From: Synaphobranchus kaupii
Taxonomy: Eukaryota > Chordata > Actinopteri > Anguilliformes > Synaphobranchidae
DNA: 64,000 nucleotides
Reading direction: 5' to 3'
Assembly: GCA_029718625.1 (NCBI GenBank)
Contig: CM056397.1
Span: forward strand, 3,620,590-3,684,589
This document shows, piece by piece, positions 45,061-55,670 of the stretch. Below the pieces are notes generated by a model, which saw only the letters and a list, made by a program, of their open reading frames with translations, ran no database searches and had not been told where the DNA came from. How positions within the stretch are numbered: position 1 is the stretch's first letter; the number at the start of each line of letters is the position of its first letter. The position numbers were made by a program, and so were the translations under genes.

Positions 45061-45517
45061 GTTTTAAAATAGGACTATTAGTATTCTATAGAAAATGAAA
45101 TACATTTAACGTTAGGCTATTCAACACTGGATTGCCGGATGCGTAACTCCAACGTTCCATGTGTGGGCTACGAGCTAGCGAGCGGGTTTGTGAGTTCGTA
45201 AGCACAGCAGAATTCCTTTGCAGTTTTTTTTCCGGTAGTGTAGAACGTTACCTGCGGGAAATGTTTTGGTACCGGACAGCTAGGTTTAGTTTAGTTTTCT
45301 GTAGTGCAATGAATGTAGGCTATAAGGCATGTTGATTCACATCGTAGCAGCCTAGCTTGTATCTGCTTCCTGACTAGAAGCAGACTGACGTTTCTCTGGC
45401 AACAGTAACGTTGGCTAACAAGCTTAATTGGACAACGCATATTTCCCAGGAATCTTAGCCAGAAAGAAAACTAGGTACTGCTAAGAAAGTACATACCAGA
45501 GATCATTCTTCTTCTTC
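45061..45517. other. No gene recognised
   Basis: Mixed composition with GCTAGCGAGCGGG and AACGTTA words. No element ends. Confidence 0.35.
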
Positions 45518-45783
45518 TTATTAGGGGACCGTGCAGCGAAGCTGCAGGTACCCTATTGTTTTTGTTCAGATTCTTTTTATTATTATTATTTATTTTTTTA
45601 TTATTTTTTTTCTCCCCTTTCACCTAAAATTCCCATGAGCTGGTTTGTCCTAGAATCACCAGACTTGGCACGCTTGTTGGGATTCCCAAACTCTTGAATC
45701 CTCTATATTATGACGCAGATTGAACACCTGGTGGCGCTGTAGTGCACGTGACAAATTTTTGACATTGACACGCCCACTGCCGA

Positions 45784-47920
45784 CGCCCCGTTTCACCTAG
45801 AGTCACAAAATTTGGTATGCATGTCCATTTGCTCATTCTGAACAAATTTGCCTCAAGGACCCATAAAGTCCGCCATATTGGATTTTTTGCTAATTAGCAT
45901 TTTTTGTAAAACGCTTAAAATGCTACTCCTCCTACAAAATTTGACCAATTGAGATGAAACTCGGTTTACATACTCCTTAGACCATGTCTCATAAAAGTTA
46001 TATTTGGAATTTTGATATTTTCAAATATGGCCGAATGACGAGCCAATGAAATTTCACTGGGCGTGGCTTATCACAAAAATGCTAATAATTCCAAAACGAT
46101 TTGACAGAAAGCTATGAAACTTGGTAGGTCTGTTAAGAGTGTCATTCGGACTAGACTTGTACAGTTTTATCCCAATCTATCCATGTGGTGGCGCTATAGA
46201 GTTCCAAATATAAAGAAATATAAAAAAATTCACTAAAAATCACATTTCCATTGCAGAGATGTATAACTTGCTACAGTGACAAAGAGCCGGATTTGGATCA
46301 TAGAACTTTACTAATTTGGTGGGCGCCATCTTGAATTTGCCGACATTTTGGCTTAAATGTACTCATTTATTACTTCTTTGAGTTGTTCCTTAACCGCTTG
46401 GCTGATTAGCATGAAACTTGGCAAGTCGTTAGACGTTGTCATCATACAAGCTCACACCGAATTTCATGGCGATAGGCCAGTTGGTGGCGCTGTAGTGCAC
46501 GTGTTAATATTGTGACATTGACACGCCCACTGCCGACGCCCCGTTTGACCTAGAGTCACAAAATGTGGAGTACAGGTCCCTCTGCTCATGCTGAACAAAT
46601 GTACCGCAAGGATCCATGAAGTCAGCCATATTTGATTTTCCGCTAATTAGCATTTTCTGTAAAACACTTAAAATGCTACTCCTCCTACAAAATGTGGCCA
46701 ATTTACATGAAACGAGGTACACGAACTCCTTAGACCATGCTTCATAAAAGTTATATTCAGAATTTTAATATTTTAAAAGATGGCCGAATGACAAGCCAAT
46801 GAATTGTCAATGGGCGTGACTTATCACAAAAATGCTGATAATTCCAAAATGATTTGACAGAAAGTTATGAAACCTGGTAGATCTATTAAGAGTAACATGA
46901 GGAATTGACCTCTACAGTTTCAACCCAATCTAGCCACGTGGTGGCGCTATATAGATCCAAATATGAGAAAATATTTAAAAATTCACTAAAAATTATTGAC
47001 ATGCCCACTGCATACGCCCCGTTTTATCTAGAGTCACAAAATGTGGGACAGAGGTCCGTCTGCTCATACTGAACAAATTTGCCTCAAGGAACCATCAAGT
47101 TAGCCCTATTGGATTTTCCGCTAATTAGCATTACTTGTAAAACACTTAAAATACTACTCCTCCTATAAAATTTGACCAATTTACATGAAACCTGGTAAAC
47201 ACGCTCCTTACACCATGCGTCATAAAACCTATATACAGAATTTTAATATGTTTAAATATGGCCGAATGACGAGCCAATAAATATCCAGTGGGCGTGGCTT
47301 ATCACAAGAATGCTAATAATTCCAAAACCATTTCACAGAAAGTTATGAAACTTGGAAAATCTTTTAAGAGTAACATCTGGACCTGACCTCTCCAGTTTCA
47401 ACCCAATCGACCCATGTGGTGGCGCTATAGAGATCCAAATATAAGAAAATATTTAAAAATTCACTAAAAATCATTGACACGCCCACTGCATACGCCCCGT
47501 TTTATCTAGAGTCACAAAATGTGGGATAGAGGTCCGGCTGCTCATACTGAACAAATTTTCCTCAAGGAACCATCAAGTTAGCCCCATTGGATTTTCTGCT
47601 AATTAGCATTACTTGTAAAACACTTAAAATACTACTCCTCCTATAAAATTTGACCAATTTGCACCAAACCTGTTCAAGCTACTGAACACGCTTCCCTACA
47701 TACACGTATTACTTTACTAAGGCGTATGTCAAATATTGGCCGAATGAGAAGCCAATGGATTTTGCATTGGGCGTGGCTTATCGCACAAATGCTAGTACTT
47801 CTAAAACCATTTGATATAAAGTTCTGAAACTTGGTGGGTTGATTGAGAATTAGATCAAGACTCGAGCCCTGCAGTGTTAACCCAATCAATCTGCGTGGTG
47901 GCACTAAAGAAATACAAATG
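45784..47920. repeat. Tandem units, 478-bp period, plus one longer unit
   Basis: CGCCCCGTTT followed by AGAGTCACAAAAT occurs at 45784, 46537, 47015 and 47493 (spacing 753, 478, 478). Each unit also has GCTAATTAGCATT, CTACTCCTCCTA, GGGCGTGGCTTATC-like and GGTGGCGCTATA-like words. The last two full units are nearly identical; the first is longer by about 275 bp. Confidence 0.88.
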
Positions 47921-47950
47921 TTGGGATGGCAGGTATGCCATCCGCCAAGT
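47921..47950 (+). repeat. Hairpin repeat tip inside the composite element
   Basis: TTGGGATGGCAGGTATGCCA then TCCGCCAAGT, identical to the tip of 997-1245. Here it directly precedes a tRNA-like unit. Confidence 0.85.
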
Positions 47951-48000
47951 ACACTATCTCTGCTTAACAGGCCGTCTACCTACTATACCAACTGTGAAAG

Positions 48001-48075
48001 TTCCTGTAGCTTAGTGGTTAAGGCATTTGACTGCCGTGTAGTAGGTTGGTGGTTCGATCCCCACCTGTTCCCGAG
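48001..48075 (+). repeat. tRNA-like unit 2
   Basis: CTGTAGCTTAGTGGTTAAGG (A box) and GGTTCGATCCC (B box, 48051-48061) in correct order and spacing, with a T-arm-like GGTGG...CCACC. The acceptor stem does not pair and the T-arm carries a bulge. So it is a tRNA-derived, possibly Pol III-competent, unit rather than a tRNA gene. Confidence 0.55.
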
Positions 48076-48118
48076 TTTTTTTTGAGGCACACAATGTGCA
48101 TGTCATTGTAAGAATGTT

Positions 48119-48172
48119 CTTTTTATTGCAAAGGCTAGGAAATTTCACAATATTACCTGTTATCTGTATGAA
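48119..48172 (+). repeat. Shared tail module after tRNA-like unit 2
   Basis: CTTTTTATTGCAAAGGCTAG ... TTCACAATATTACCTGTTAT, the same module as 1553-1630. Confidence 0.6.
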
Positions 48173-48249
48173 TTATGAAGTCAGTAAGCCAAAACAATCT
48201 GATACCGCAACACACAAGTCTTATTTGGCCTCCTCATTTCTGTTAACCT

Positions 48250-48312
48250 GCTTTGGCCTAGCGGATTCAGTATTGGCTTTCCATGTATGTGGTCAGCGGT
48301 TCAATTCCAGCT
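48250..48312 (+). repeat. tRNA-like unit 3
   Basis: TGGCCTAGCGGATTCAG (A-box-like) and GGTTCAATTCC (B box, 48298-48308). Its middle differs completely from units 1 and 2, while the tail after it is shared. Confidence 0.5.
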
Positions 48313-48387
48313 TGGTACCAATGGCTAGGTTAATGTTTGGCAAAACTATTATGCAAATGCTATGCTTCTTTCAATGTTGTTTTCACA

Positions 48388-48465
48388 TTAAGAAACACCT
48401 TTTTTATTGCAAAAGTTAAGAAATTTAACAGTATTAACTGTTCACTGTTTCACTTGTACTTAAAA
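48388..48465 (+). repeat. Shared tail module after tRNA-like unit 3
   Basis: ACATTAAGAAACACC, TTTTATTGCAAAAG, then AGTATTAACTGTTCACTG and TTTCACTTGTACTT, closest to the 1553-1630 tail. Confidence 0.65.
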
Positions 48466-48668
48466 GACTTAATACGCAAGCCCTTACCGGATCGGGTTAA
48501 AATACCATCAGCAATGGCAAAAGCCCTGATTAGAGACAAATATTTGTATTTTGGGTCAACCCTGTCTAGAGCTGTCTGCCGTTTTGCGGTTTCTGCGTTT
48601 GACAAATGCCACTAATGCCGCACGGTCCCCCGGAAATCGCTGCTTGCAGCTATATTTATTATTATAAT

Positions 48669-49662
48669 TAAAAGTGTTTGCAGTAAGCTACATTATCTGC
48701 AGAGTAGCGTAGACTAGAGCCACATTCGGAGGCTATTGTTTTTTTTTTTTTAAAGTGACTAACCCTATGGACTTTGGACCCTAGTGGTGGGACGCATGCA
48801 TCCCAATATTTTATAGTGTTCATATTTCTCTTAAATTCTAAATTAAAACGTTAATAAACACGGAACTTTCGACGCAAAATTGTTAAAAACAGTCACAGCC
48901 TGCGAACACATTCGTTTATATGCTTATCAGCTCCCAGGTTACACTACAGGGCCATAAAGCAGCAGGGTGCTAATAGCCTAACCCACTGTTTACAGCCTTC
49001 ACCTCACCACAGTTACAGGCAATAAAATGCATATCACAAAAACTCTTGGTACAGTTTCTACACGCTAAAAAAATCAAGATCTGATTTAGGAACAATTGTA
49101 TGTTACTGAAAAGTTGTATAAATGAACATTATGTGTTTTTTCCCCGTGCTCACTTCACTATGTATACAACCGATGTTCTTCCGGTTTTGTTTCAATATAT
49201 TTTATTTTCTACAAGATCTCTTGATAAACATGTTGAATCAATCAAATTTGATACCTGGTTATGCAGTTATAACTGTTTTCTGAAGAATCTTGAACGTTTT
49301 TTCGTAATCGATTTATCCATTCTCCAGCAAAATCTCCATTTCCATGGTGCGTACCCATCGCATTTGCGTTTGTACTACGTTAATACCGTTGCGTAAAAAC
49401 ATTACTAGACTGCTTCAGGGATGATTTAATGTAAACCACGTAGATTATCTTCTACGGGGTTTCCTGCCCTTTAAAAAGGTATGTCATATTCTAGCGAATG
49501 GGAACGCCGCTGTATCCATGCGTAACGACAGCCCATAGGGCAATCGTGCTGTGCGCTCTCGGCTGTAGACAGGATCAGATTACGCCTGTGGCCATTTTTA
49601 CTGAGTTTATCCTGGAAGGGATGAACTGGATTGCTGTACAAGTACGTTTTTAGCCTAACCAG
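48669..49662. other. Mostly unassigned, low repeat content
   Basis: No transposon ends or tandem structure seen. 49480-49660 becomes GC-richer (GGGAACGCCGCTG, GCGTAACGACAGCCC), which could be the 5' region of the candidate exon at 49663. Confidence 0.35.
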
Positions 49663-49968
49663 ATGATATTTAGCCATGTGTTGCGCTTTTGTGAGCTGTA
49701 TGTACATCATAGGCCAGTTTTTCTCTTTAAGCGTGGTTTGCTGTATGGTGTAATTGCGCTGGTCATATGTCTATGCTGCTTCAACGATTACAATTATTTT
49801 ATAAATTTATACGCAAACGTGGCAAGCAACGGTGGAAAGAAGAGCGTTTATTTCACGGATGCTCAGGTTTTGGAGGTGCTCCACCGCAGTATCCCGGAGT
49901 TGAAGAAGTCTGTCCTCAGGCATACCAATGACTCTGTGGCATGGACCCGTGCCTGGACATGTAAGTGT
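49663..49968 (+). CDS. Candidate first exon, type II membrane protein
   Basis: The frame from ATG 49663 gives about 100 residues: a short cytoplasmic start with FLFKRG, a hydrophobic anchor (GLLYGVIALVICLCC, residues ~28-42), then a soluble polar stretch (KKSVYFTDAQVLEVLHRSIP, then ELKKSVLRHTNDSVAWTRAW). It ends at ACAT|GTAAGTG, a near-consensus donor (49968/49969). This layout (short tail, single anchor, lumenal stem) suits a Golgi enzyme such as a glycosyl- or sulfotransferase, but I do not recognise the family. The next plausible acceptor at 50563 does not continue the frame (it would create TGA), so the partner exon is unknown. Confidence 0.45.
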
Positions 49969-49990
49969 TTTTAAAAATATATAATACAAA

Positions 49991-50032
49991 TTATTATTAT
50001 TATTGTTATTATCATCATCATCATAATCATCA
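49991..50032. repeat. (ATT)n / (ATC)n microsatellite
   Basis: Compound trinucleotide run TTATTATTAT... then ATCATCATCATC just downstream of the candidate exon. Confidence 0.9.
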
Positions 50033-50164
50033 ACAGTATGGAGCGCTATTATCTAGAGTATTTTTAGTTTGGTGATAAATGGATTCTCGCAGAATTGGCG
50101 GTTTATAAATCCGATCTCTTAAAGGATTACAGTGTAAAGGAGGCTATCATCAATTCTTAATGTA

Positions 50165-50330
50165 GGCTATTATCGTAAATTCTTAATTTTCCTAGTAGTT
50201 AATTTTATGGTGACATTGTGTTATTTGTGAAAAGGATAGAGCTGAAGTGAAGAAATTAATGAATAAAGAAATGTTGGCCCAGGCAAGGAGCGTCCGGTTT
50301 GGGGAGGGTGTGATTTGGGGAGGGCATAGA
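50165..50330 (+). repeat. Repeat block shared with 1.7 and 63.6 kb
   Basis: ATCGTAAATTCTTAATTTTC, GGTGACATTGTGTTAT, GAAGAAATTAATGAATAAAG and GTCCGGTTTGGGGAGGG. Inverted at 1660-1850 and partly repeated at 63570-63665. Confidence 0.7.
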
Positions 50331-50352
50331 TATCCTTGTGTTCACAAAATTC

Positions 50353-50481
50353 TGAGAGTCTATGGTCATTGTGGTTACTTCTGTAGGAAACCCTGAAAAG
50401 TGCCAAACTCTCGGTGCTGTATAGGTATGGGGCATGCCCCACCAAGCCGTAACTTAGCGGATGGCATACCTGCCATCCCAA
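50353..50481 (-). repeat. Hairpin-ended interspersed repeat, copy 5
   Basis: TGAGAGTCTATGGTCATTG to GATGGCATACCTGCCATCCC. It matches the hairpin-proximal half of 997-1245 inverted. Confidence 0.8.
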
Positions 50482-50563
50482 TATATATCTCTTGGGTAGC
50501 TTAAGAATTGTGTGGGTCAAGGTGCATTTTTTTATTTAATGCTATTGTTTGTTTCCTGCTTTA

Positions 50564-50719
50564 GGACATGGATTCTTTTACCAACTGGACAAGCCAGGAG
50601 GTGTGCCCGTGGCTATTTCCAGCACTTGTGCACTTCACAGAATTTTTTTTCCCAGTTTCACATGTTCACATCCCCTATGTTGAGGATGTTATCAAGTTTC
50701 ATATGGAAAAAATAAGTTA
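50564..50719 (+). other. Possible exon after a good acceptor
   Basis: TTTGTTTCCTGCTTTAG (to 50563) is a strong acceptor. One frame reads HGFFYQLDKPGGVPVAISST before a stop, another runs 50 codons to TAA 50717. Neither joins the 49.66-49.97 exon in phase. Listed as a weak candidate only. Confidence 0.2.
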
Positions 50720-51127
50720 AATAGTATTTCACTGATGTTAAACTCTGATAAAGTATTTGCACTCCTGGTTCCCGGGTGCTTGAAGGATAAAGTCAGATAT
50801 ATAGAAAAGAGAAGTACTCCCGCACACCGTATCTTGCATTAATCTCAATTATTTATTCAGTGCTGAGGTTTCGTTCAACAACCTTTTTCAAAGCTTTCTG
50901 ATGTTAAACTCAACTGAAACGGGTCAATTTTGACCCTAACATAACAGGAAGGTTAATGGTTTATTTTATTTATTTTTATCTATTCTTTATCTTTCTTAAA
51001 TTCATTCATTTAATTCAGTCAACCTGTGTTTTTACTTACGTTTTGTGTTTTTAAATTAATCTGGTGTACAGAGTATTCTTTGACACTAACCAAATCTTTT
51101 CTCTCTCTGCTATGTCTCTACTGCCAG

Positions 51128-51290
51128 AGGTCACCCAATGCCAATTTCTGAAGACACCCTGAAGTGCCTAGACCTCTTGGTCATTTTGCTGCTGCTCTCA
51201 CCTGTGGCCCATTTCTGCTGGATCTACATCACCTTTCCCATCCTGATTGCTCCTCCCTCTTACCTCATAGGGCTTCCCCACCTCATCTAA
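51128..51290 (+). other. Possible exon after a good acceptor
   Basis: A pyrimidine tract with CTACTGCCAG (to 51127) precedes a frame GHPMPISEDTLKCLDLLVIL followed by more hydrophobic residues to TAA at 51288. No donor or family recognised. Confidence 0.2.
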
Positions 51291-51299
51291 CAACCCTCC

Positions 51300-51535
51300 T
51301 AGATTTCTAAAAAAATGTTTGCTAAATAAAACCCCTTCATAGAGGGTTCTAGGTAGAACTATTCAAAGAAAAAAGATTATCAGTAGAACTCTTCACAGAG
51401 GGTTCTACCAAGTACCCTTTAACAAAGGGTTCTAGGTAGAAACCTTTCTACCTAGAACCTAAAAAGCTTCCCCCACAGGGACAAGCCAGAGAACCCTTTA
51501 AGGTTCTAGTTGGCACCAATTTTTTTTAGAGTGTA
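51300..51535. mobile_element. AGAACCCTTT-rich MITE, copy 2
   Basis: Repeated GGGTTCTAGGTAGAA / AGAACCCTTTAA words and the terminal TTTTTTTTAGAGTGTA. The left end is less clear. Confidence 0.75.
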
Positions 51536-51578
51536 CGGTTAGGCTTACCACAGGTGCCCCACTTTTTATGAGCATATA

Positions 51579-51593
51579 CCCCCCCCCCCCCCC
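51579..51593. repeat. Poly-C tract (15 C)
   Basis: An uninterrupted C run in GTGCCCC...ACCCCCC context. Length uncertain. Confidence 0.9.
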
Positions 51594-51739
51594 AAAGGTC
51601 TGCACGGCCCTGCCTGAAACCTTGTTATGTTTATGTGACTGGAAAACAGAAAACGTTTGGCTAGATAATGTTAGCTCTGTACATTCATCAACGTTGGGCA
51701 GTTAACTAGCTGTTGATAAACCTTCTTATGCTTTATTTC

Positions 51740-52394
51740 TGTCACGGTTATTAGCAGTGTTTGCTGTTTTCCTTTTGGCGTCATCGGGACGCTCTATCAG
51801 ATTTTTTCCGTCTCCGTCCCGCTGTTTGTATCTCGCCCGGCAATTATTCCTTGCACCTGTTTCGGGTTTCCTGCTGGTTATAAATAGCCCAGGACTTCTG
51901 CATTTCCGACACTTCGATATTGTCTTTGCTATGTTGACAACGAAGTTGGTAAGGTATAGGAAATTTGGTCGCTGCATTTCTGGTTCGTACGAATAAGAAA
52001 CGCAGCAAGTCTGGTTAGAGAATTAGGTTGGAAATAAAAGAGAAAACCAATCCTTTCTCTTTATTCTTGTTACCTGTTACCTTTTGTGTTCAGCTCTTTC
52101 GCCACAAGAGCTCTGGATAACAGGTTTTCTTTTCTATTCTTTTCCAGTTTTGCTGTTTCACTACCTCTTGTTACGCCTAATTATTTAGTGTGTGAGGTTC
52201 TTTTGTTAGTTATTCGCGCTGTTTATCGAGATCGCCTCAGTTTTTGAGGTTGCTTTGTTTTGCCTTGTGCTAGGGAAGTTTGCTCCCGATCCTGTGTTAT
52301 CTCCGTCCTGGTGTGGCTACTTCCGCTTTTGTGGTGTATCTTTCTAGATACGCTTTTAGAAATCCTTATCGGTCGCGTTTGGTTCCCCCTCACA
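51740..52394 (+). mobile_element. 5' LTR of the Gypsy element
   Basis: Starts TGTCACGG, with TATAAATAG at 51880-51888 and the GCGTTTGGTTCCCCCTCACA end at 52394. This is followed within 16 bases by the gag ATG, the compact leader usual in teleost Gypsy copies. Confidence 0.75.
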
Positions 52395-52410
52395 GAATAT
52401 TGAAGTCAGT

Positions 52411-53335
52411 ATGGAAGATCCAGCGACTTCTACCGAATTCTACAAAATGCTGCCTAGCCAGGGCGCTACAGGGGTTACTGTTGAGGAGGCTATTTTCTCC
52501 CTACAAACACAACAAGGCCAGATGATGGAGCAACTGCGATATCAGGGAGACTGACTCCGTGAATTAACGGAGAGTCTTCACAGACTTAGTATCGCAGGTA
52601 ATCCACCCCAAGTTGCACAAGCACGTTCCCTTGCCACGTACATTTAAAGAGCCCAAGCTCCAATTGCCACCCCGCTACTGTGGGGAACCAGGGAAGTGTC
52701 GGCCGTTTTTTGACTCAGTGCCTGATTTTTTTTCAAGCCCAGCCTGCCCCGTTTTCTACACCAGAATCCCGGGTTGCATTTATTTTATCGCTATTAAACG
52801 ACCAGGCACTCGCTTGGGCTGACCCTCTAATTCGAGCCAACGCCCCTATCATTCGTGATCCGATTCAACTGATGCAAGAAATGCAGTTGGTCTTTGATCA
52901 TGATGTCTCCGGTGAAGAGGCGGCCATGAAACTGACTAGTCTGTGCCAGGGCACTGACACGGTGACAGCGTTTTCTATCGCGCTTCGAGCACTGGCAGGG
53001 GAGACAGGATGGCCTGATGGTCCGCTTAGGTCTTTGTTTCTTAAAGCATTATCTAATCCTATTAAGGATGCCCTAGCCATGCTCGATCCACCTGCTATGT
53101 TCAGTGCCCTGGTTACTACGGCTATACGCCTGGACAACCGTATGAGGGAGCTGGAGCGAGAGATAAAGACAGAGGAGCGGAGAGACGGTTTGCTTCCTCA
53201 TCTCTCCTCCCCGGTTATGTCCCCACTCCCTCTTCCCGCCCCTCCCTCCCTTAACGGGGAGGAGCCTATGCAGGTGGATGGTGGGGGGAAATGGGGGGGT
53301 CTTGCTACGGGAACCAGGTACCCTAGCAAGACATA
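52411..53335 (+). pseudogene. Gypsy gag, broken
   Basis: ATG 52411 (MEDPATSTEFYK...) is followed by a coiled QQGQMMEQL segment and an in-frame TGA at 52552. Coding resemblance then moves through two further frames: PKLQLPPRYCGEPGKCRPFF near 52650, then VAFILSLLNDQALAWA from about 52774 to TAA 53334. The retrotransposon gag capsid-like region (ALAWA, FDHDVSG, then IRLDNRMREL) is present. The usual CCHC zinc knuckle after GEEPMQV (near 53260) is missing. Gag forms the particle; this copy cannot. Confidence 0.85.
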
Positions 53336-55670
53336 ATGGTACTGGTCATCGGACGTTATTACCGGTTTGACTGTTCTGGAATAAGCGATCGGCTAATGTC
53401 AAGGCTTTTATTGATTCCGGAGCATTCGATTGTTGGTAATATCCTGGCCCCGGTTCCAGACTCCACCATTCCGCTCCAACTCGTATTGTCGGGAAACCAC
53501 CGTGAGACCATCCAGTTCTTCATCATCCACTCTACCCAGTCTCCGTTAGTCCTCGGCCAGCCCTGGCTTCGCCTGTACAATACACACATCAACTGGCAAA
53601 CATCCCAAATTCAAAGCTGGAGCTCTCAATGTCACTCTGTTTGCCTTCGCTCTGCTTTGCCTCCATCCGGGGGTGTCAGGGCACCTATTACTGCTCCTGA
53701 GCCAGATCTGTCCTGTGTACCTCAGCAATATTATGACCTGTCTCAAGTATTCTGTAAATCCCTTGTTGTGTCCTTACCTCCCCACAGACCCTACGATTGC
53801 TGTATTGACCTACTGTCTGGTGCTCCACTCCCGTCAAGCTGCCTCTACAGCCTGTCCGGTCCAGAGAAGGCTTCCATGGAAGCATACATTCATGATTCCC
53901 TGGCATCAGGTATTATTCGACCCTCTTCATCACCAGTGGGAGCGGGGTTTTTCTTCGTGGCAAAGAAAGACGGCTCGCTCCGCACGTGTATTGATTACCG
54001 TGGTCTCAATGCCATTACTGTGGGCAATAAATACCCTTTGCCATTAATCAACTCTGCTTTTGAGCCCCTGCATGGCGCAACCATCTTCACAAAGCTGGAC
54101 CTTCACAATGCCTACCACCTCATTCGTATCCGGGAGGGAGATGAATGGAAGATGGCGTTCAACACCCCCCTCGGACACTTTGAGTACCTGGTGGTCCCGT
54201 TCGGCCTTACTAACGCCCCAGCGGTCTTTCAGTCCCTTGTTAATGACGTTCTACGTGACCTCCTCGGTTGGTCTGTATTTGTATATATTGATGACATATT
54301 AATATTCTCAAAAAAAACCCAAGATCATGTCAAGCATGTCCGACAGGTTCTTCAGAGGTTGCTGGAGAACAAGCTGTTTGTCAAGGCAGAGAAGTGCAGC
54401 TTCCATGTGTCCTCGGTTCCGTTCCTGGGGTTTATTATCGAGGAGGGGAAGATCCGGGCTGACCCCGCCAAGATCCAAGCTGTCTCGGAGTGGCCTTGAC
54501 CCGCTTCCCGCAAGCACTTGTTACAATTCCTGGGTTTTGCCAATTTTTATAGGAGGTTTATCTGCGGCTATAGCCAGATCGCGGCCCCCCTCACCAACCT
54601 CACTTCCACCTCCGTTCCTTTCATTTGGTCCCCTGAAGCTAACCATGCCTTTGCTACTGTCAAAGCCAGGTTCTCCATGGCCCCCATCCTCTGTCACCCG
54701 GACCCCAACTGCCAGTTCACCGGCGTTGGGGCCGTACTCTCCCAACGCTCCGCCCTGGACCAAAAGACCCACCCATGCACCTTCTTCTCCTGCCAACTCA
54801 CTCCTGCACAGCACAACTACGACATCGGAGACCGTGACTTGCTCACGATTAAACACGCCTTGGAAGAGTGGCGGTACTGGCTGGAGGGGGTGGAGGAACC
54901 ATTTATTGTCCTGACTAACCACCGTAACTTGGAATACATTCAATCCGCCAAGCACCTTAACTCCCGCCAAACTTGATAGTCTTTGTTTTTTCCCCGCTTT
55001 AATTTTGTTATTACCTACAGACCCAGTTCCTGGAACACAAAGCCCGACGCCCTCTCCCATATGTTCTCCTCTCATGCCAAGCCTGTTGTTCCCAACCCCA
55101 TCATTCCCCCTTCCTGTGTGGTGGCTGCGGTCTCATGGGAGATCGAAGGGATTGTGAAGGCCGCCCAGGTAACCCACCCAGATCCCCGCAATAACCCAAA
55201 CTCCCGTCTATTTGTCCCGAACTCCCTCCGCTCTCAGGTCCTCCAGTGAGCTCACGCCTCCTGTCTAGCTTGCCATCCTGGGATCCTGAGGAACACCGCC
55301 CTGGTCAGGACGAGTTTCTGGTGGCCCACGCAGAAGGGGGATACCCGTGCCTTCGTCCTCGCCTGCCCCGTGTGCGCCAGGCCTCCCACCATCCCCCCGC
55401 TGGCCTCCTCCGCCTCCTCCCTGTCCCAGGCCGTCCTTGGAGCCATGTGGGGGTGGACTTTGTGACCGGTCTGCCCTCGTCGGATGGCAACACCGCCATC
55501 CTGACCATAGTGGACCGGTACTCCAAGGCGGCCCACTTCATTCCCCTGCCCAAGCTTCCCTCTGCCCTGGAGACAGCGGAACTCCTGGTGCAACATGTGG
55601 TGAGGCTGCACGGGATCCCCGTGGACATCGTGTCGGACCATGGGCCCCAGTTCTCCTCCCAGGTGTGGTT
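53336..55670 (+). pseudogene. Gypsy pol (PR-RT-RNaseH-IN), broken
   Basis: Protease active site FIDSGA lies at 53407-53424 in a different frame from the open frame 53336-54499. That frame then carries LVLGQPWL, the RT domains ([28 protein letters not shown]) and the catalytic VYIDDIL near 54282. TGA occurs at 54497. RNase H follows ([43 protein letters not shown]), but the D-A-S stretch carrying the first catalytic aspartate before GVGAVLSQ is deleted. Another stop lies at 54975. Integrase (VDFVTGLP near 55455, [24 protein letters not shown]) ends abruptly after QVW at about 55668. Confidence 0.9.

Larger units (their letters stand above)
45518..48668. mobile_element. 3.1-kb composite repeat with inverted GGGGACCGTGC ends
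   Basis: Left end TTATTAGGGGACCGTGCAGC, right end GCACGGTCCCC then GCTGCTTGCAGCTATATTTA. The first 11-12 bp are inverted repeats, and each end also holds a small GCAGC/GCTGC hairpin. (TTA)n sequence lies on both sides. Order inside: 478-bp tandem units, hairpin TTGGGATGGCAGG, tRNA-like unit, tail, tRNA-like unit, tail, terminal block. The terminal block recurs inverted at 63383-63565. No protein-coding frame, so class unknown. Confidence 0.7.

Noticed and set aside
45784..47920. Repeated gene cluster
   Set aside because: The 478-bp units have no conserved frame; they are non-coding tandem repeat units.
48001..48075. Functional tRNA gene
   Set aside because: A and B boxes are good but the acceptor stem does not pair and the T-arm has a bulge; called tRNA-like.
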